This document shows positions 18,803-28,519 of a DNA stretch of 64,000 nucleotides, one piece after another. The number at the start of each line of letters is the position of its first letter. The stretch's first letter is position 1. Under the pieces are notes generated by a model that worked only from the letters and a program-made list of their open reading frames with translations, did no database searches and was not told the origin of the DNA. Position numbers and translations under genes: made by a program. The stretch spans positions 208,530 to 272,529 of the forward strand of contig JACJNX010000016.1 in the NCBI GenBank assembly GCA_014695255.1, given 5' to 3'. Source of the stretch: Cyanobacteria bacterium FACHB-63 (GTDB taxonomy: Bacteria; Cyanobacteriota; Cyanobacteriia; Leptolyngbyales; Leptolyngbyaceae).

Positions 18803-20029
18803 ATGCTGCACACCGGAATGATTTGCCTGGGGTTGATAGATTCCCAGGCTTTTGCGTTTCAAGATGTATTTTTCTTTGGGTTGCTGCTGGTTCAAATCCC
18901 GGCGGCGGCGATTTTGCTATCACGGTTGCTTAAAGGTGCGGTGCGTCGTTCCCCTCTTCAGCCTCAGTTACCGAAGCCGTCTTTTTTCGGTGCGGTGAGC
19001 GTCGTTGTGCCGACGTTGAATGAAGCCGATCGCATTGCACCGTGTCTTGAAGGTTTGACGCGCCAAACTTACGAAGTCCGAGAGATTACGATCGTTGATA
19101 GTCGATCGACTGATAAAACGCCGGATTTGGTTAAAGCCGCCCAAGAAACTGATCCGCGATTTCGATTAATGAACGACGATCCGCTTCCTGCGGATTGGGT
19201 CGGTCGTCCTTGGGCACTGCATAACGGATTTTTAGCGAGTTCGCCGGACAGCGATTGGATTTTGGGAATTGATGCCGATACGATTCCGCATCCAAGTTTG
19301 GTCTGTAGCTTGCTCGAAACGGCGACAACTGAGGGCTACGATCTGATCACGTTGTCACCGAGATTTATTCTCAAATATCCGGGTGAGTTTTGGCTTCAGC
19401 CTGCGTTGTTAATGACGCTGGTGTATCGATTCGGGGCGGCGGGTGAAATCGGCAGTTCTCCAGAGCGAGTCATGGCAAACGGACAGTGTTTCTTTTGTCG
19501 CCGATCGCTCCTCGAAAAAGTGGGTGGCTACACTAGCGCCAGGGGTTCCTTCTGCGATGATGTCACACTCGTTCGCAATATTGCGGCAACAGGGGCAAAA
19601 GTCGGCTTTCTCGACGGTGCGAACGTTCTCAAAGTCCGAATGTATGAAGGCATGGCAGAAACTTGGAATGAATGGGGTCGATCGCTCGATCTCAAAGATG
19701 CTGCAACACCCGCGCAAGTTTGGGGAGATTTAGCATTTTTAATTCTGGTGCAAGCATTGCCGATTCCGTTGTTAATTGTGAGCGCTTGGATTGTTTCTTC
19801 TGGAAATACGACATTACCTGCATTGATTGCGCTGGGATTGAATGGAGCATTGGTCGCGATGCGAATTGGATTAAATGCGGCGGTCTTGCAGTCCTACGAT
19901 CGTTCTTCCGCCAAAGGTGCTTGGTTATTCTGGCTCTCTCCTTTAGCCGATCCAGCCGCAGTCTTCCGAATCTTCCTGTCTTCTACTCGAAAGCCGAAAA
20001 GCTGGCGGGGTCGCACTTATGGCGGATAA
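18803..20029 (+). CDS. cruG: Myxoxanthophyll 2'-O-glycosyltransferase CruG
   Basis: About 408 residues. A membrane-anchored GT2 glycosyltransferase: one N-terminal helix (VFFFGLLLVQIPAAAILLSRLL), a GT2 core (SVVVPTLNEADRI, DSRSTDKTPDL, the DADT metal motif, FCDDVTLVRN), and two or three C-terminal helices. It glycosylates the 2'-OH of myxol made by CruF. ATG 18803 has AAAGGG 12 bases upstream; TTG 18791 is an alternative. The 3' end overlaps the ZIP gene by 11 bases. Confidence 0.9.
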   Translation: MLHTGMICLGLIDSQAFAFQDVFFFGLLLVQIPAAAILLSRLLKGAVRRSPLQPQLPKPSFFGAVSVVVPTLNEADRIAPCLEGLTRQTYEVREITIVDSRSTDKTPDLVKAAQETDPRFRLMNDDPLPADWVGRPWALHNGFLASSPDSDWILGIDADTIPHPSLVCSLLETATTEGYDLITLSPRFILKYPGEFWLQPALLMTLVYRFGAAGEIGSSPERVMANGQCFFCRRSLLEKVGGYTSARGSFCDDVTLVRNIAATGAKVGFLDGANVLKVRMYEGMAETWNEWGRSLDLKDAATPAQVWGDLAFLILVQALPIPLLIVSAWIVSSGNTTLPALIALGLNGALVAMRIGLNAAVLQSYDRSSAKGAWLFWLSPLADPAAVFRIFLSSTRKPKSWRGRTYGG

Positions 20030-20798
20030 CGTCACGCTTTTAGGGTTGGCGGGAAGTTTAGTCGCGGGATTGGGCACCGGAGCAGGAGCGCTCCCGATCT
20101 TTTTCATCAAGGAAATTACTCCGCAAACTCAGGGCGCACTCTTGGGGTTTGGGGCAGGCGTGATGTTAGCTGCAACTTCTTTTTCTCTGGTGATTCCGGG
20201 CATTGAAGCGGCGGAGAAGTTGACGCAGAACAAACTAACCGCAGCCGCGATCGTCGTTTGTGGCATTCTGCTTGGGGGTGCGTTCCTCTGGTTAGCAAAT
20301 CGCTACTTTCCGCACGAACACTTCATCAAAGGAGCAGAAGGAGCGACTGCAAGCCGATTACGTCAAGTGTGGCTGTTTGTGATTGCGATTACGCTGCATA
20401 ACTTCCCAGAAGGGTTAGCGGTGGGAGTCGGATTTGGCGGGGGCGATGTGGCAAATGGAATTGCGCTCACCGTAGGAATTGGCTTGCAGAATTTTCCTGA
20501 AGGATTGGTCGTGGCGATCGCGCTTCTGGCTCAGGGCTACCGCAGACGAAAGGTATTTGGTGTGGCGCTGTTAACGGGACTTGTCGAGCCAATCGGAGGT
20601 CTGATCGGGGCAGGGGTCGTTTCGATCGCGGCGATCGTGCTGCCGTGGGGAATGGCATTTGCAGCCGGGGCGATGTTATTTGTGATCAGCGATGAGATTA
20701 TTCCGGAGTCGCACAGCTTAGGAATCGAGAAGCAAGCGACTCTGGGCGTGATGATTGGATTTGTGCTGATGATGTTTCTGGACGTGGCTTTGGGCTGA
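20019..20798 (+). CDS. ZIP family metal transporter
   Basis: 259 residues with eight predicted membrane helices, of the GufA/ZupT type. The paired metal-binding motifs ITLHNFPEGLAVG and GIGLQNFPEGLVVA lie in helices IV and V, with GLVEPIGGLIGAG following. It probably imports zinc or another divalent metal. The start overlaps cruG by 11 bases in another frame, so the two are translated from one message; I know of no functional tie to carotenoid synthesis. Confidence 0.92.
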   Translation: MADNVTLLGLAGSLVAGLGTGAGALPIFFIKEITPQTQGALLGFGAGVMLAATSFSLVIPGIEAAEKLTQNKLTAAAIVVCGILLGGAFLWLANRYFPHEHFIKGAEGATASRLRQVWLFVIAITLHNFPEGLAVGVGFGGGDVANGIALTVGIGLQNFPEGLVVAIALLAQGYRRRKVFGVALLTGLVEPIGGLIGAGVVSIAAIVLPWGMAFAAGAMLFVISDEIIPESHSLGIEKQATLGVMIGFVLMMFLDVALG

Positions 20799-20799
20799 A

Positions 20800-20827
20800 T
20801 TTGTATCAGAATGTTTCAACCTGTAAC
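20800..20827 (+). promoter_or_regulatory. HLR1-like repeat upstream of psaE (putative RpaB site)
   Basis: Three TGT-centred octamers spaced by exactly 10 bp: TTTGTATC, AATGTTTC and CCTGTAAC. HLR1 on this strand reads WWTGTAAM-NN-WWTGTAAM, so the match is degenerate but has the right period. It lies about 118-145 bases before the psaE start. PSI genes are known RpaB targets. Assignment is by inference. Confidence 0.45.
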
Positions 20828-20944
20828 GGCGATCGCGATCTGGTTCAACTCCCGTAGTAAATTGAGGAAAATTGACGCGGCATCATCTGTCTTTTGCATC
20901 GATCCGGGTTCGTTAATTTTCAAAACAAAAGGAAGAGAACAGTC

Positions 20945-21211
20945 ATGGTTCAACGTGGTTCAAAAGTCCGCATTCTGCGTAAAGAGTCCTACTGGTACCG
21001 CGATGTTGGTACCGTCGCCTCGATCGACCAAAGCGGCATCAAATATCCAGTGATTGTGCGCTTTGATAAGGTCAATTACACGGGCTACAGTGGTCAAGCT
21101 GGCGGTGTCAACACCAATAACTTCGCCCTGAGCGAACTCGAAGAAGTTGAGCCGCCCGCAAAGAAAGCGGCAGCAGCGGCTGCAAAACCCGCAGCTAAGA
21201 AAGCAGAGTGA
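20945..21211 (+). CDS. psaE: Photosystem I reaction centre subunit IV (PsaE)
   Basis: 88 residues. A stromal (cytoplasmic-side) PSI subunit with an SH3-like fold, which aids ferredoxin docking and cyclic electron flow. The core [18 protein letters not shown]...GTVASID...[17 protein letters not shown]...NNFAL is fully conserved. An Ala/Lys-rich C-terminal tail (about 20 residues) follows, as in other cyanobacterial PsaE. ATG 20945 is chosen over the in-frame 20894 start, which would add an unrelated leader. Confidence 0.97.
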   Translation: MVQRGSKVRILRKESYWYRDVGTVASIDQSGIKYPVIVRFDKVNYTGYSGQAGGVNTNNFALSELEEVEPPAKKAAAAAAKPAAKKAE

Positions 21212-21232
21212 TTTTTCTGCGATAATCAAAGT

Positions 21233-21274
21233 TGAGCCAGTGCCTTTCTTCTGTTGGTGCTGGCTCAGTTTTTT
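21233..21274 (+). terminator. Rho-independent terminator after psaE
   Basis: The stem TGAGCCAG (21233-21240) pairs with CTGGCTCA (21260-21267), followed by GTTTTTT. It ends the psaE message before mutM. Confidence 0.88.
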
Positions 21275-21302
21275 GCAATGGAGTTTTACGAGTGGATTCG
21301 CT

Positions 21303-22142
21303 GTGCCAGAACTGCCTGAAGTTGAAACGGTTCGATTAGGTTTAAATCAAGTGACGCTGAATCAGCCGATCGTCGGTGGAGAAGTGTTACTTGATCGCAC
21401 GATCGCTTACCCGATCTCTGATCAATTTATCGCTGGGTTGCAAGGTTTATCGATCGTAGAATGGCAGCGCTACGGCAAGTATCTTTTGGCGAAATTAGCT
21501 CCGGTGGGCTGGCTCGGTGTGCATTTGCGAATGACTGGACAGCTTTTGTGGGTGAAACAATCCGATCCATTGCAAAAACATACGAGAGTGCGATTCTTTT
21601 TTGAGAACGATCGAGAGCTTCGGTTTGTCGATCAACGCACGTTTGGTCAAATGTGGCACGTCGAGGACGATCGCGATCCGAAAACAATCATTACAGGACT
21701 TCAGCGATTAGGACATGAGCCGTTTTCTGATGATTTTTCGGATCTCTATTTTTATGAACAACTAAAGAACCGGAAGCGTCCGATCAAAAATGCGTTGCTC
21801 GATCAAGCGTTGGTTGCGGGAGTTGGAAATATCTATGCGGATGAAGCGTTGTTTCTGAGCGGGATTCATCCTCAGACATTATGCAGTGAGTTATCGATCG
21901 ACCAAGCCTCCAAACTCCGAGCCAATGTGATTCGAGTGCTGAAAGAGAGCATTGCGGCAAGAGGGACAAGTTTTAGTGATTTTCGCGATGTCTCTGGGGT
22001 GAATGGCGATTACGGCGGGATTGCTTGGGTCTATGGGCGAGATGGCGATCGCTGTCGCACCTGTGAAACGACGATCGAGCGAGTGAAGTTGGCGGGACGA
22101 TCGGCGCATTTCTGCCCGACCTGCCAACCCTGTAAACAGTAA
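21303..22142 (+). CDS. mutM: Formamidopyrimidine-DNA glycosylase
   Basis: About 279 residues. A base-excision repair glycosylase/AP lyase for oxidised purines. The start is GTG 21303, because catalytic Pro2 and Glu3 (PELPEVETVRLGL) must directly follow the initiator. Other features are the H2TH region (LDQALVAGVGNIYADEALF) and a C-terminal zinc finger (CRTCETTIERV...HFCPTCQ). The open frame extends 156 bases further upstream through the psaE tail and terminator, which is not plausible as coding sequence. Confidence 0.95.
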   Translation: MPELPEVETVRLGLNQVTLNQPIVGGEVLLDRTIAYPISDQFIAGLQGLSIVEWQRYGKYLLAKLAPVGWLGVHLRMTGQLLWVKQSDPLQKHTRVRFFFENDRELRFVDQRTFGQMWHVEDDRDPKTIITGLQRLGHEPFSDDFSDLYFYEQLKNRKRPIKNALLDQALVAGVGNIYADEALFLSGIHPQTLCSELSIDQASKLRANVIRVLKESIAARGTSFSDFRDVSGVNGDYGGIAWVYGRDGDRCRTCETTIERVKLAGRSAHFCPTCQPCKQ

Positions 22143-22207
22143 CATCTGTCACATTTTATGACGAACCCGTAGGAAATAATGAATTCCGACCTGACCCATT
22201 AATTCCA

Positions 22208-23539
22208 ATGCCCAAACGTCGAGATTTTCTAATCGGTAGTGCTGCCAGTGCTGCCGCTGTATCCATGCTCTCTAAAGCAAACGCCCAAGATAATAAACCT
22301 TCTAAGCGTCCTGAAATTAACGCACTCAGACAAGGCTACGTTGGTCAGTACCAAGGCGGCGTGTATCTGTTACCTGCAAACAATGAAACAGTACAGTGGG
22401 GCTGGTTTAATAATACTGAAGCTCCCCGCGCTCGAATTAAATCTGGCGATACCGTCGTGATGGAAACGATGATGGCATCGCTGAACCAGATTTTACCCGG
22501 ATCGTCGATCGAACAAATCACCAAGCTCCGCGTCGATTATCCGGGTCGCGGCCCTCACTCCGTCACCGGCCCAATTTTCGTGGAAGGAGCGATGCCTGGG
22601 GATGTGCTGAAGGTGCGGATCAATCGGATTGTTCCCCGCAGCTATGGCGCGAATTGGAACCTTCCTGGCAATCTGAAATTAGGACAGTTCCCGGACAAAT
22701 TCACTGAAGCGCAAGTCAAGCATTTTTATCTCGATTTGGGTCGGGGTGTGACGGAGTTTTTACCTGGAATTGAGATTCCCGTGCGTCCGTTTCCCGGAAT
22801 TCTTGGGGTTGCAAGAGCAGAAAGCGGTCAATATAGCACGGTTCCACCCGGCGCGTATGGGGGGAATTTAGACTGTCGCGAATTGGTGCAAGGAACAACC
22901 ATCTACTTGCCTGTGTTTGTCGAGGGTGCATTGTTGTGGTCGGGTGATTCTCATGCGGCACAAGGAAATGGAGAAGTGAACCTAACCGCGATCGAGAGTG
23001 CGTTCAGCGAGTTGAACATGACGATCGAAGTTCTGAAAAAAACGCCGCTCTCGTTTCCTCGCATTGAAACGCCAACGCACTGGATCACCTTGGGGTACGA
23101 TCGCGACCTCAATAAAGCAGTTGATATGCTGAACGAACAAACCGTGAAGTTTGTCTCGGAGTGGAAGCGCATATCGAGCAAAGAAGCACAGCAGTTCATG
23201 AACGATTACGGCGATTGCCAGGTTGCTGAAATCGTTAATCAGGTGAAAGGCACTTACTGTGTGTTGCCGAAGAAAGCCAGCCCGAAACGCACTCCGAATC
23301 CAACCCAAGACACCCGCGATAGTTATGTCACAACGGCGACCAATGCGGATGTGCAAACGGCAATAAACCTTGCTTCGATGCAAATGATCGAGCGAATTGC
23401 ACGATTGAGAAAGCTATCGATGCTGGATAGTTATGCGCTGGCAAGTTTAGCGATGGATGCGCGAATCGGACGAATTGAACCGGGAGCGAAGACCATTCAT
23501 TGTCTGATGCCACGATCGCTTTGGGTAAAGAAAGCTTAG
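22208..23539 (+). CDS. Acetamidase/formamidase family protein with Tat signal
   Basis: 443 residues. The N-terminus MPKRRDFLIGSAASAAAVSM...ANAQ is a twin-arginine export signal, so the enzyme is expected in the periplasm, folded. The rest matches the FmdA/AmdA amidase family, which hydrolyses short amides to ammonia and an acid (GPIFVEGAMPGDVLKV, SGDSHAAQGNGEVN). A CUT2 ABC transporter follows 438 bases downstream; a joint role is possible but not shown. Confidence 0.9.
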   Translation: MPKRRDFLIGSAASAAAVSMLSKANAQDNKPSKRPEINALRQGYVGQYQGGVYLLPANNETVQWGWFNNTEAPRARIKSGDTVVMETMMASLNQILPGSSIEQITKLRVDYPGRGPHSVTGPIFVEGAMPGDVLKVRINRIVPRSYGANWNLPGNLKLGQFPDKFTEAQVKHFYLDLGRGVTEFLPGIEIPVRPFPGILGVARAESGQYSTVPPGAYGGNLDCRELVQGTTIYLPVFVEGALLWSGDSHAAQGNGEVNLTAIESAFSELNMTIEVLKKTPLSFPRIETPTHWITLGYDRDLNKAVDMLNEQTVKFVSEWKRISSKEAQQFMNDYGDCQVAEIVNQVKGTYCVLPKKASPKRTPNPTQDTRDSYVTTATNADVQTAINLASMQMIERIARLRKLSMLDSYALASLAMDARIGRIEPGAKTIHCLMPRSLWVKKA

Positions 23540-23977
23540 TATTTCAGGTTACATTTTACGAACCTCCCTGGCTGCAATCAAACGCAATAAAGCTGCAAAT
23601 TCGCAGCCAGGGCTACTTTTGCTGACTCATTCTTTTAATCTATCCTTAGCCGTACACAGTTAGGTGGATGTGTCGGATTTCTAGTTCAGCGCACGATAAA
23701 GGCTAGGAATTCAATTTGAATCCATCTCTGCAAACGCCATTGCAATTCTTTAGCTTTATTGAAACGCTGTTCTCAAACGACTTCACTTCAAGACTGATTT
23801 AATTCTGATTTTTTGTAGCAGCGCGATTTTTATATCGTCCGCTCCAATCCCTCGCATCATTCAGGCATGAAGTTCTGGAAGGTTGAGACAGGCTCGATCG
23901 TGCCAAATTTGCGCGATGGGGTATGCAGGTTTAGATTCGGTTGACTCTCACTCAGTTGCTTATGGGAGAGAAAAAAC
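23540..23977 (+). promoter_or_regulatory. Intergenic region before the CUT2 operon
   Basis: The 438 bases start with an inverted repeat, CCCTGGCTGC (23566-23575) and GCAGCCAGGG (23603-23612), which may end the amidase transcript. The rest is non-coding by eye and presumably carries the transporter promoter. GGGAGAG at 23964-23970 is the ribosome-binding site for the GTG start. Confidence 0.5.
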
Positions 23978-24964
23978 GTGGATAGATTTCACAGAGCGTT
24001 ATGCCGTGGTTTGGGTGCGGTGGGCGCTTTGGGGCTGGTCAGTGGTGTTTTGGTTGGGTGTTCATCGCCGCAGCAGACTAGCCAGAACAACTCAAACTCA
24101 AAGCTGCGATCGGTGGCTGTAACCGTTGGTGATCTGAGTAATCCTTTCTTTGTGCTGATGGGCAGAGGTGCACAATCCGAAGCGCAAAAGATCGGCGGAG
24201 ATGGAGTTCGGACAACTGTGGTTTCGACAGGGTATGACTTAAATCAACAATTTAACCAGATTGAAAACTTTATTGCAGCCAACACCAGTTTAATCATTCT
24301 TAATGCTGCGGATAGTCAAGGAATTGCGCCTGCGGTTGAAAAAGCAAAACAAGCTGGAACGGTGGTCATTGCTGTGGATACGGGGGCGGGCGGTGGAGTC
24401 GATGCAACAATTACCTCGAACAATCTGCAAGCGGGAGAACTAAGCTGTCAGTACATTGCTGATCGCTTAAAAGGCAAAGGGAATGTGGTGATTGTGAACG
24501 GCCCACCTGTGCAATCTGTATTCGATCGGGTTGAAGGTTGTGAAAAGATCTTTGCAAAATATCCTGGAATTAAAGTTCTTTCCAAAGATCAAAACGCCGA
24601 AGGTAGCCGGGATGGCGGATTGCGGGTGATGAGTGATTTACTGGTTTCGTTTCCTAAAATCGATGCGGTCTTTGCCATCAATGATCCGTGTGGGGTAGGC
24701 GCAGAACTTGCGGCACGACAAGCAAAACGCAGCGAGTTCTTTATTGTCGGAGTGGATGGCGCACCGGAAGCGAAAGCGGCGATCGAAGACAACAGCAGCT
24801 TGTTTGTCGCGACTGCTGCCCAAAATCCATTGGGCATGACTCAGAAAGCAGTGCAAGTCGGCAATGACATCCTCAATGGTCAAAGACCCGCCAATCCCAA
24901 TATTCAAATCCCTGTGAAGTTGATTACGCGAGACAACGTGAGCCAATACAAGGGGTGGCAGTAA
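23978..24964 (+). CDS. CUT2-type sugar ABC transporter, substrate-binding lipoprotein
   Basis: 328 residues. A lipoprotein signal with lipobox LVGC near residue 28 is followed by a periplasmic-binding fold of the RbsB/LacI type ([65 protein letters not shown]). It captures a pentose or related small sugar outside the membrane; the exact ligand is not readable. The stop and the next start overlap as TAATG. Confidence 0.92.
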   Translation: MDRFHRALCRGLGAVGALGLVSGVLVGCSSPQQTSQNNSNSKLRSVAVTVGDLSNPFFVLMGRGAQSEAQKIGGDGVRTTVVSTGYDLNQQFNQIENFIAANTSLIILNAADSQGIAPAVEKAKQAGTVVIAVDTGAGGGVDATITSNNLQAGELSCQYIADRLKGKGNVVIVNGPPVQSVFDRVEGCEKIFAKYPGIKVLSKDQNAEGSRDGGLRVMSDLLVSFPKIDAVFAINDPCGVGAELAARQAKRSEFFIVGVDGAPEAKAAIEDNSSLFVATAAQNPLGMTQKAVQVGNDILNGQRPANPNIQIPVKLITRDNVSQYKGWQ

Positions 24965-26514
24965 TGACAATGAATCAACAATCCGTGTCGCACAATCCGT
25001 CGATCGCGGCTCCAGTCCTCGAAATGAAGGGGATTACGAAACGGTTTAGTGGCGTTCCTGCACTGCAAAACGTCAATCTCACGCTTTATCCGGGTGAAGT
25101 TCATGCCCTGATGGGTGAGAACGGTGCCGGAAAAAGCACCCTGATGAAAATTTTGGCGGGTGCTTACATTGCCGATGAGGGTGAGATTTGGGTGAATGGT
25201 CAGCGACTCAACGTCACTGATCCAGGCATCGCCAGACGAGCAGGCATTAATTTGATTTATCAAGAATTGAATGTGGCTCCGAATCTGACGGTTGCTGAAA
25301 ATATCTTTATGGGCAGCGAGATCAATCGCGGGCAACTGTTGGATCGCGAAGCCATGCAGCGGGAAGCGGTCAAAGTCCTGCAAGCCTTGGGTGCCAGTTT
25401 TTCACCCGGTGATGTGGTCTCAAGCTTGTCGATCGCAGAACAGCAGCAAGTCGAAATCGCCCGCGCCCTCAAAGACAATAGCCGCATTTTGGTGATGGAT
25501 GAGCCGACTGCGGCACTGTCCGATCGAGAAACAGAACGTCTGTTTGAAGTGATTCACCGGCTGAGACGTGATGGAATTGCGATCGTCTACATCAGTCACC
25601 GCATGGAAGAAGTGTATGCGCTGGCAGATCGGGTGAGTGTATTACGGGATGGTCAGTATATTGGAACACTCGATCGGGCTGAGATCTCCCCGGAGCGGTT
25701 GGTGCAAATGATGGTGGGTCGATCGATGCAGGGCTTTTATCAACATGAACGCCGCTCAAATCGCGGCAATGTTGTTCTCGAAGTCCGGCAAATCAGCGAC
25801 GGGCGCAAGGTGCAACCGACTGATTTAGTCTTGAGAGCGGGTGAAATTGTGGGCTTAGCGGGACTGGTCGGAGCCGGACGAACGGAACTTTCGCGGCTGA
25901 TTTTTGGAGCCGATCCAAAAACGAGCGGTGAGATTTTTCTAAATGGTCAGAAGCTCAATATTCGATCGCCTAAGGATGCGATCGCGGCTGGAATTGGCTA
26001 TGTCCCCGAAGACCGCAAAGATCAGGGCTTATTTCTCGAAATGAGTTCTGGCAAAAACATCATCCTCAATATGCTGAGAAAGGATGCCAAAGTAGGAGTG
26101 ATTAACTGGGGGACGCTCGGCAAGATTGCCAATGATGCGGTCGAAAACTTCAACATTCGACTGGCAAACCTGGAAATTCGCGCAATGGATCTGTCGGGAG
26201 GAAACCAGCAAAAACTACTCTTGGCTCGCTGGCTCGCGATTAAGCCGCGAGTGCTCCTGCTCGATGAACCCACACGCGGCGTAGATATCGGCGCGAAAAG
26301 CGAGATTTACCGCATCATTAGTGATTTGGCGGAAACAGGCGTTGCGGTGCTGATGGTATCGAGCGAACTGCCGGAGGTGATCGGACTCAGCGATCGAGTG
26401 TTAGTGATGCGTCAAGGAAGAATCGTCGGTGAGATTGACGGTTCACAACAGCAAATTACCCAAGAGAACATCATGGCTTATGCTACTGGCGCATCGGAGG
26501 TCGCCGCACTATGA
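24964..26514 (+). CDS. CUT2-type sugar ABC transporter, duplicated ATPase (RbsA-like)
   Basis: About 516 residues with two ABC ATPase halves, as in RbsA/XylG. The first has Walker [11 protein letters not shown], signature [15 protein letters not shown] and Walker [13 protein letters not shown]. The second has the degenerate Walker [12 protein letters not shown], signature [15 protein letters not shown] and [11 protein letters not shown]. Start ATG 24964 overlaps the preceding stop by one base. It ends with an ATGA overlap into the permease. Confidence 0.95.
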   Translation: MTMNQQSVSHNPSIAAPVLEMKGITKRFSGVPALQNVNLTLYPGEVHALMGENGAGKSTLMKILAGAYIADEGEIWVNGQRLNVTDPGIARRAGINLIYQELNVAPNLTVAENIFMGSEINRGQLLDREAMQREAVKVLQALGASFSPGDVVSSLSIAEQQQVEIARALKDNSRILVMDEPTAALSDRETERLFEVIHRLRRDGIAIVYISHRMEEVYALADRVSVLRDGQYIGTLDRAEISPERLVQMMVGRSMQGFYQHERRSNRGNVVLEVRQISDGRKVQPTDLVLRAGEIVGLAGLVGAGRTELSRLIFGADPKTSGEIFLNGQKLNIRSPKDAIAAGIGYVPEDRKDQGLFLEMSSGKNIILNMLRKDAKVGVINWGTLGKIANDAVENFNIRLANLEIRAMDLSGGNQQKLLLARWLAIKPRVLLLDEPTRGVDIGAKSEIYRIISDLAETGVAVLMVSSELPEVIGLSDRVLVMRQGRIVGEIDGSQQQITQENIMAYATGASEVAAL

Positions 26515-27506
26515 GTCAAACAGAACTACGTCCGTTAAAAGAACCGAGCAATCGCCCCCCTGTTCAGCGCAAACCTGCAAACAACTGGCTTCAGGTGGCT
26601 GGAATTCTGCCAATTCTAATTCTGATTTGCATTCTGTTTTCGGTGCTGACTCCCAACTTTCCCACGGCGGGAAACGCTGTGAACATCCTCCGGCAAGCAT
26701 CCATCAACATTGTGCTAGCAACGGGAATGACCTTTGTGATTCTGACTGGAGGGATTGACCTTTCGGTTGGATCAATTTTGGGGGTGTCTGCGGTTGTCGG
26801 TGTGCTGGTCTCGCTTTCGAGTGCATTGGGTTGGTTTGCGATTCCAGCCGCCTTGTTAACCGGATTAGCGATCGGATTGATCAATGGTGCGCTGATTGCT
26901 TTTCTCGACTTACCTCCATTCATTGTGACCCTGGGTGGCTTAACTGCACTGCGAGGAGCCGCTTACCTCGTTGCAAACGGCACAACCGTCTTGAACCGCA
27001 ATCTAAACTTTGCTTGGGTTGGCAATAACTATCTCGGCCCCTTTCCCTGGTTAGTTGTGATTGCACTGTTGACTGTTCTAGCGAGCTGGTTTGTGCTGCG
27101 TCGAACGGTTCTAGGGGTGCAGATTTATGCAGTGGGAGGAAACCAACGTGCAGCGCGCCTCACCGGAATCAAAGTCAGTCGAATTCTCCTGTTTGTGTAT
27201 GGTGTGAGTGGATTGTTAGCAGGATTGGCAGGCATTATGAGTTCGAGCCGCCTGTATAGTGCGACTGGACTCTTGGGCAATGGCTATGAATTGGATGCGA
27301 TCGCGGCTGTGATTCTCGGCGGCACGAGCTTCACGGGCGGGATTGGAACCATGCCCGGAACCTTGCTGGGCGCATTGATCATTGCGGTACTGAATAATGG
27401 TTTGACGCTGCTGAATATGTCTTACTTCTGGCAGTTAGTTGTCAAAGGTTTAGTGATCATTGTGGCAGTCACAATTGACCGGCTCCGCCGCCGTTCCTCA
27501 CGCTAA
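26511..27506 (+). CDS. CUT2-type sugar ABC transporter, permease (RbsC-like)
   Basis: 331 residues with 8-10 membrane helices. Family motifs are [17 protein letters not shown] and [24 protein letters not shown]. It is the third gene of a tightly overlapping operon (ATGA with the ATPase), so the transporter set is complete. Its last four bases overlap the convergent isochorismatase-like gene. Confidence 0.95.
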   Translation: MSQTELRPLKEPSNRPPVQRKPANNWLQVAGILPILILICILFSVLTPNFPTAGNAVNILRQASINIVLATGMTFVILTGGIDLSVGSILGVSAVVGVLVSLSSALGWFAIPAALLTGLAIGLINGALIAFLDLPPFIVTLGGLTALRGAAYLVANGTTVLNRNLNFAWVGNNYLGPFPWLVVIALLTVLASWFVLRRTVLGVQIYAVGGNQRAARLTGIKVSRILLFVYGVSGLLAGLAGIMSSSRLYSATGLLGNGYELDAIAAVILGGTSFTGGIGTMPGTLLGALIIAVLNNGLTLLNMSYFWQLVVKGLVIIVAVTIDRLRRRSSR

Positions 27507-28510
27507 AACCAATCGGAGATTGCATCCGTTGATTTAACAATGTGCATTCCTGCGGCGGCAAAGCGATCGTAAGCGCGATCGGCTTGCTCGGTGTAATCGA
27601 CTACGCCCGGAACCACAACCGCAGAGGTGCAATCTTCGAGGAGGTAAACCTTCCGGGTCAGGCTAGGGTCATAAACTTGAATTTCGGTGAGCAGATCATC
27701 GATCGTCCAAGCCACACAATGACTCTTCGCCTGACCTGCAATGATCACCGCATCAAACTTGAGTAATTTATCAATCAATTGACTGTTCTTCTGTGCCAGT
27801 AGTTCACCGCCCACTGTGGTTAGAACTTCAGGACTCAGCACCGAATAGTTTTCAGTGAGCGGGTGACTACCTTTGATTTCAAAGCTGGTCTGACTCTTAC
27901 GAGCAATGCAATGAAAGAAGAAAGCTTCCTCAACTGCCGACACCAGCACATGACCAATTCCGCCCAACATCGAGTGATAAGGCCAAACAGTTAACGGATA
28001 CTTGCCTTCGTCGGTTAGCTGTTTCGTGTAGTGGAGTGCGTGTTTATTAAGAGTGTTGTAATCGGTTTTCAAGCTTGGCGCAACTGCTGGATTAACGCGC
28101 CACACGCCTTTCTGCACATCTTCAAATGAAATCAAGGTCGCTGCGGGAGTGGGATGTTCTCCAGCTTCATTGATCCAAAAGATCGGATGAAAGATCTGCA
28201 TTGCTGTATGTGTATCCATCGTTGGAGCAATCTCAGTAATGCTGCCTAAATTGCGGTAAACGAATTCACACAATCGCACATTATCTTCAACGGCTCCGGT
28301 TCCCGATCGACCCCCAACAAACAATTCAAAATCGGGAATACAGAACGTATTTTGCACATCGATCGCTAACAAACAAACCCGAATTCGATCGTCGCTTGCA
28401 GGCGGAATGTCGTATTCTTTCGCCCATTGTTCCGCTTCAATTGCTCTTTGCTGATACGGAACACGCCAAACAGAACCGACTGAAGCACGATCGAAAAACT
28501 CAGGAATCAT
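27503..28510 (-). CDS. Isochorismatase-like cysteine hydrolase (long form)
   Basis: 335 residues, against roughly 180-220 for typical members. The isochorismatase/nicotinamidase fold is recognised from [22 protein letters not shown] (catalytic Asp) and [19 protein letters not shown] (nucleophile Cys). The middle region (about 110-230) carries the extra length, with [17 protein letters not shown] and [15 protein letters not shown]. The substrate is unknown. It is last in a compact minus-strand run, 9 bases after the glycosyltransferase gene, and converges on the sugar transporter. Confidence 0.85.
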   Translation of the reverse strand: MIPEFFDRASVGSVWRVPYQQRAIEAEQWAKEYDIPPASDDRIRVCLLAIDVQNTFCIPDFELFVGGRSGTGAVEDNVRLCEFVYRNLGSITEIAPTMDTHTAMQIFHPIFWINEAGEHPTPAATLISFEDVQKGVWRVNPAVAPSLKTDYNTLNKHALHYTKQLTDEGKYPLTVWPYHSMLGGIGHVLVSAVEEAFFFHCIARKSQTSFEIKGSHPLTENYSVLSPEVLTTVGGELLAQKNSQLIDKLLKFDAVIIAGQAKSHCVAWTIDDLLTEIQVYDPSLTRKVYLLEDCTSAVVVPGVVDYTEQADRAYDRFAAAGMHIVKSTDAISDWF

Positions 28511-28519
28511 ACGTTAAGC

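Noticed and set aside
18881..18905. GGTTCAAATCCC resembling a tRNA T-arm
   Set aside because: It is inside the conserved cruG frame, with no acceptor or anticodon arms. I found no tRNA in the window.
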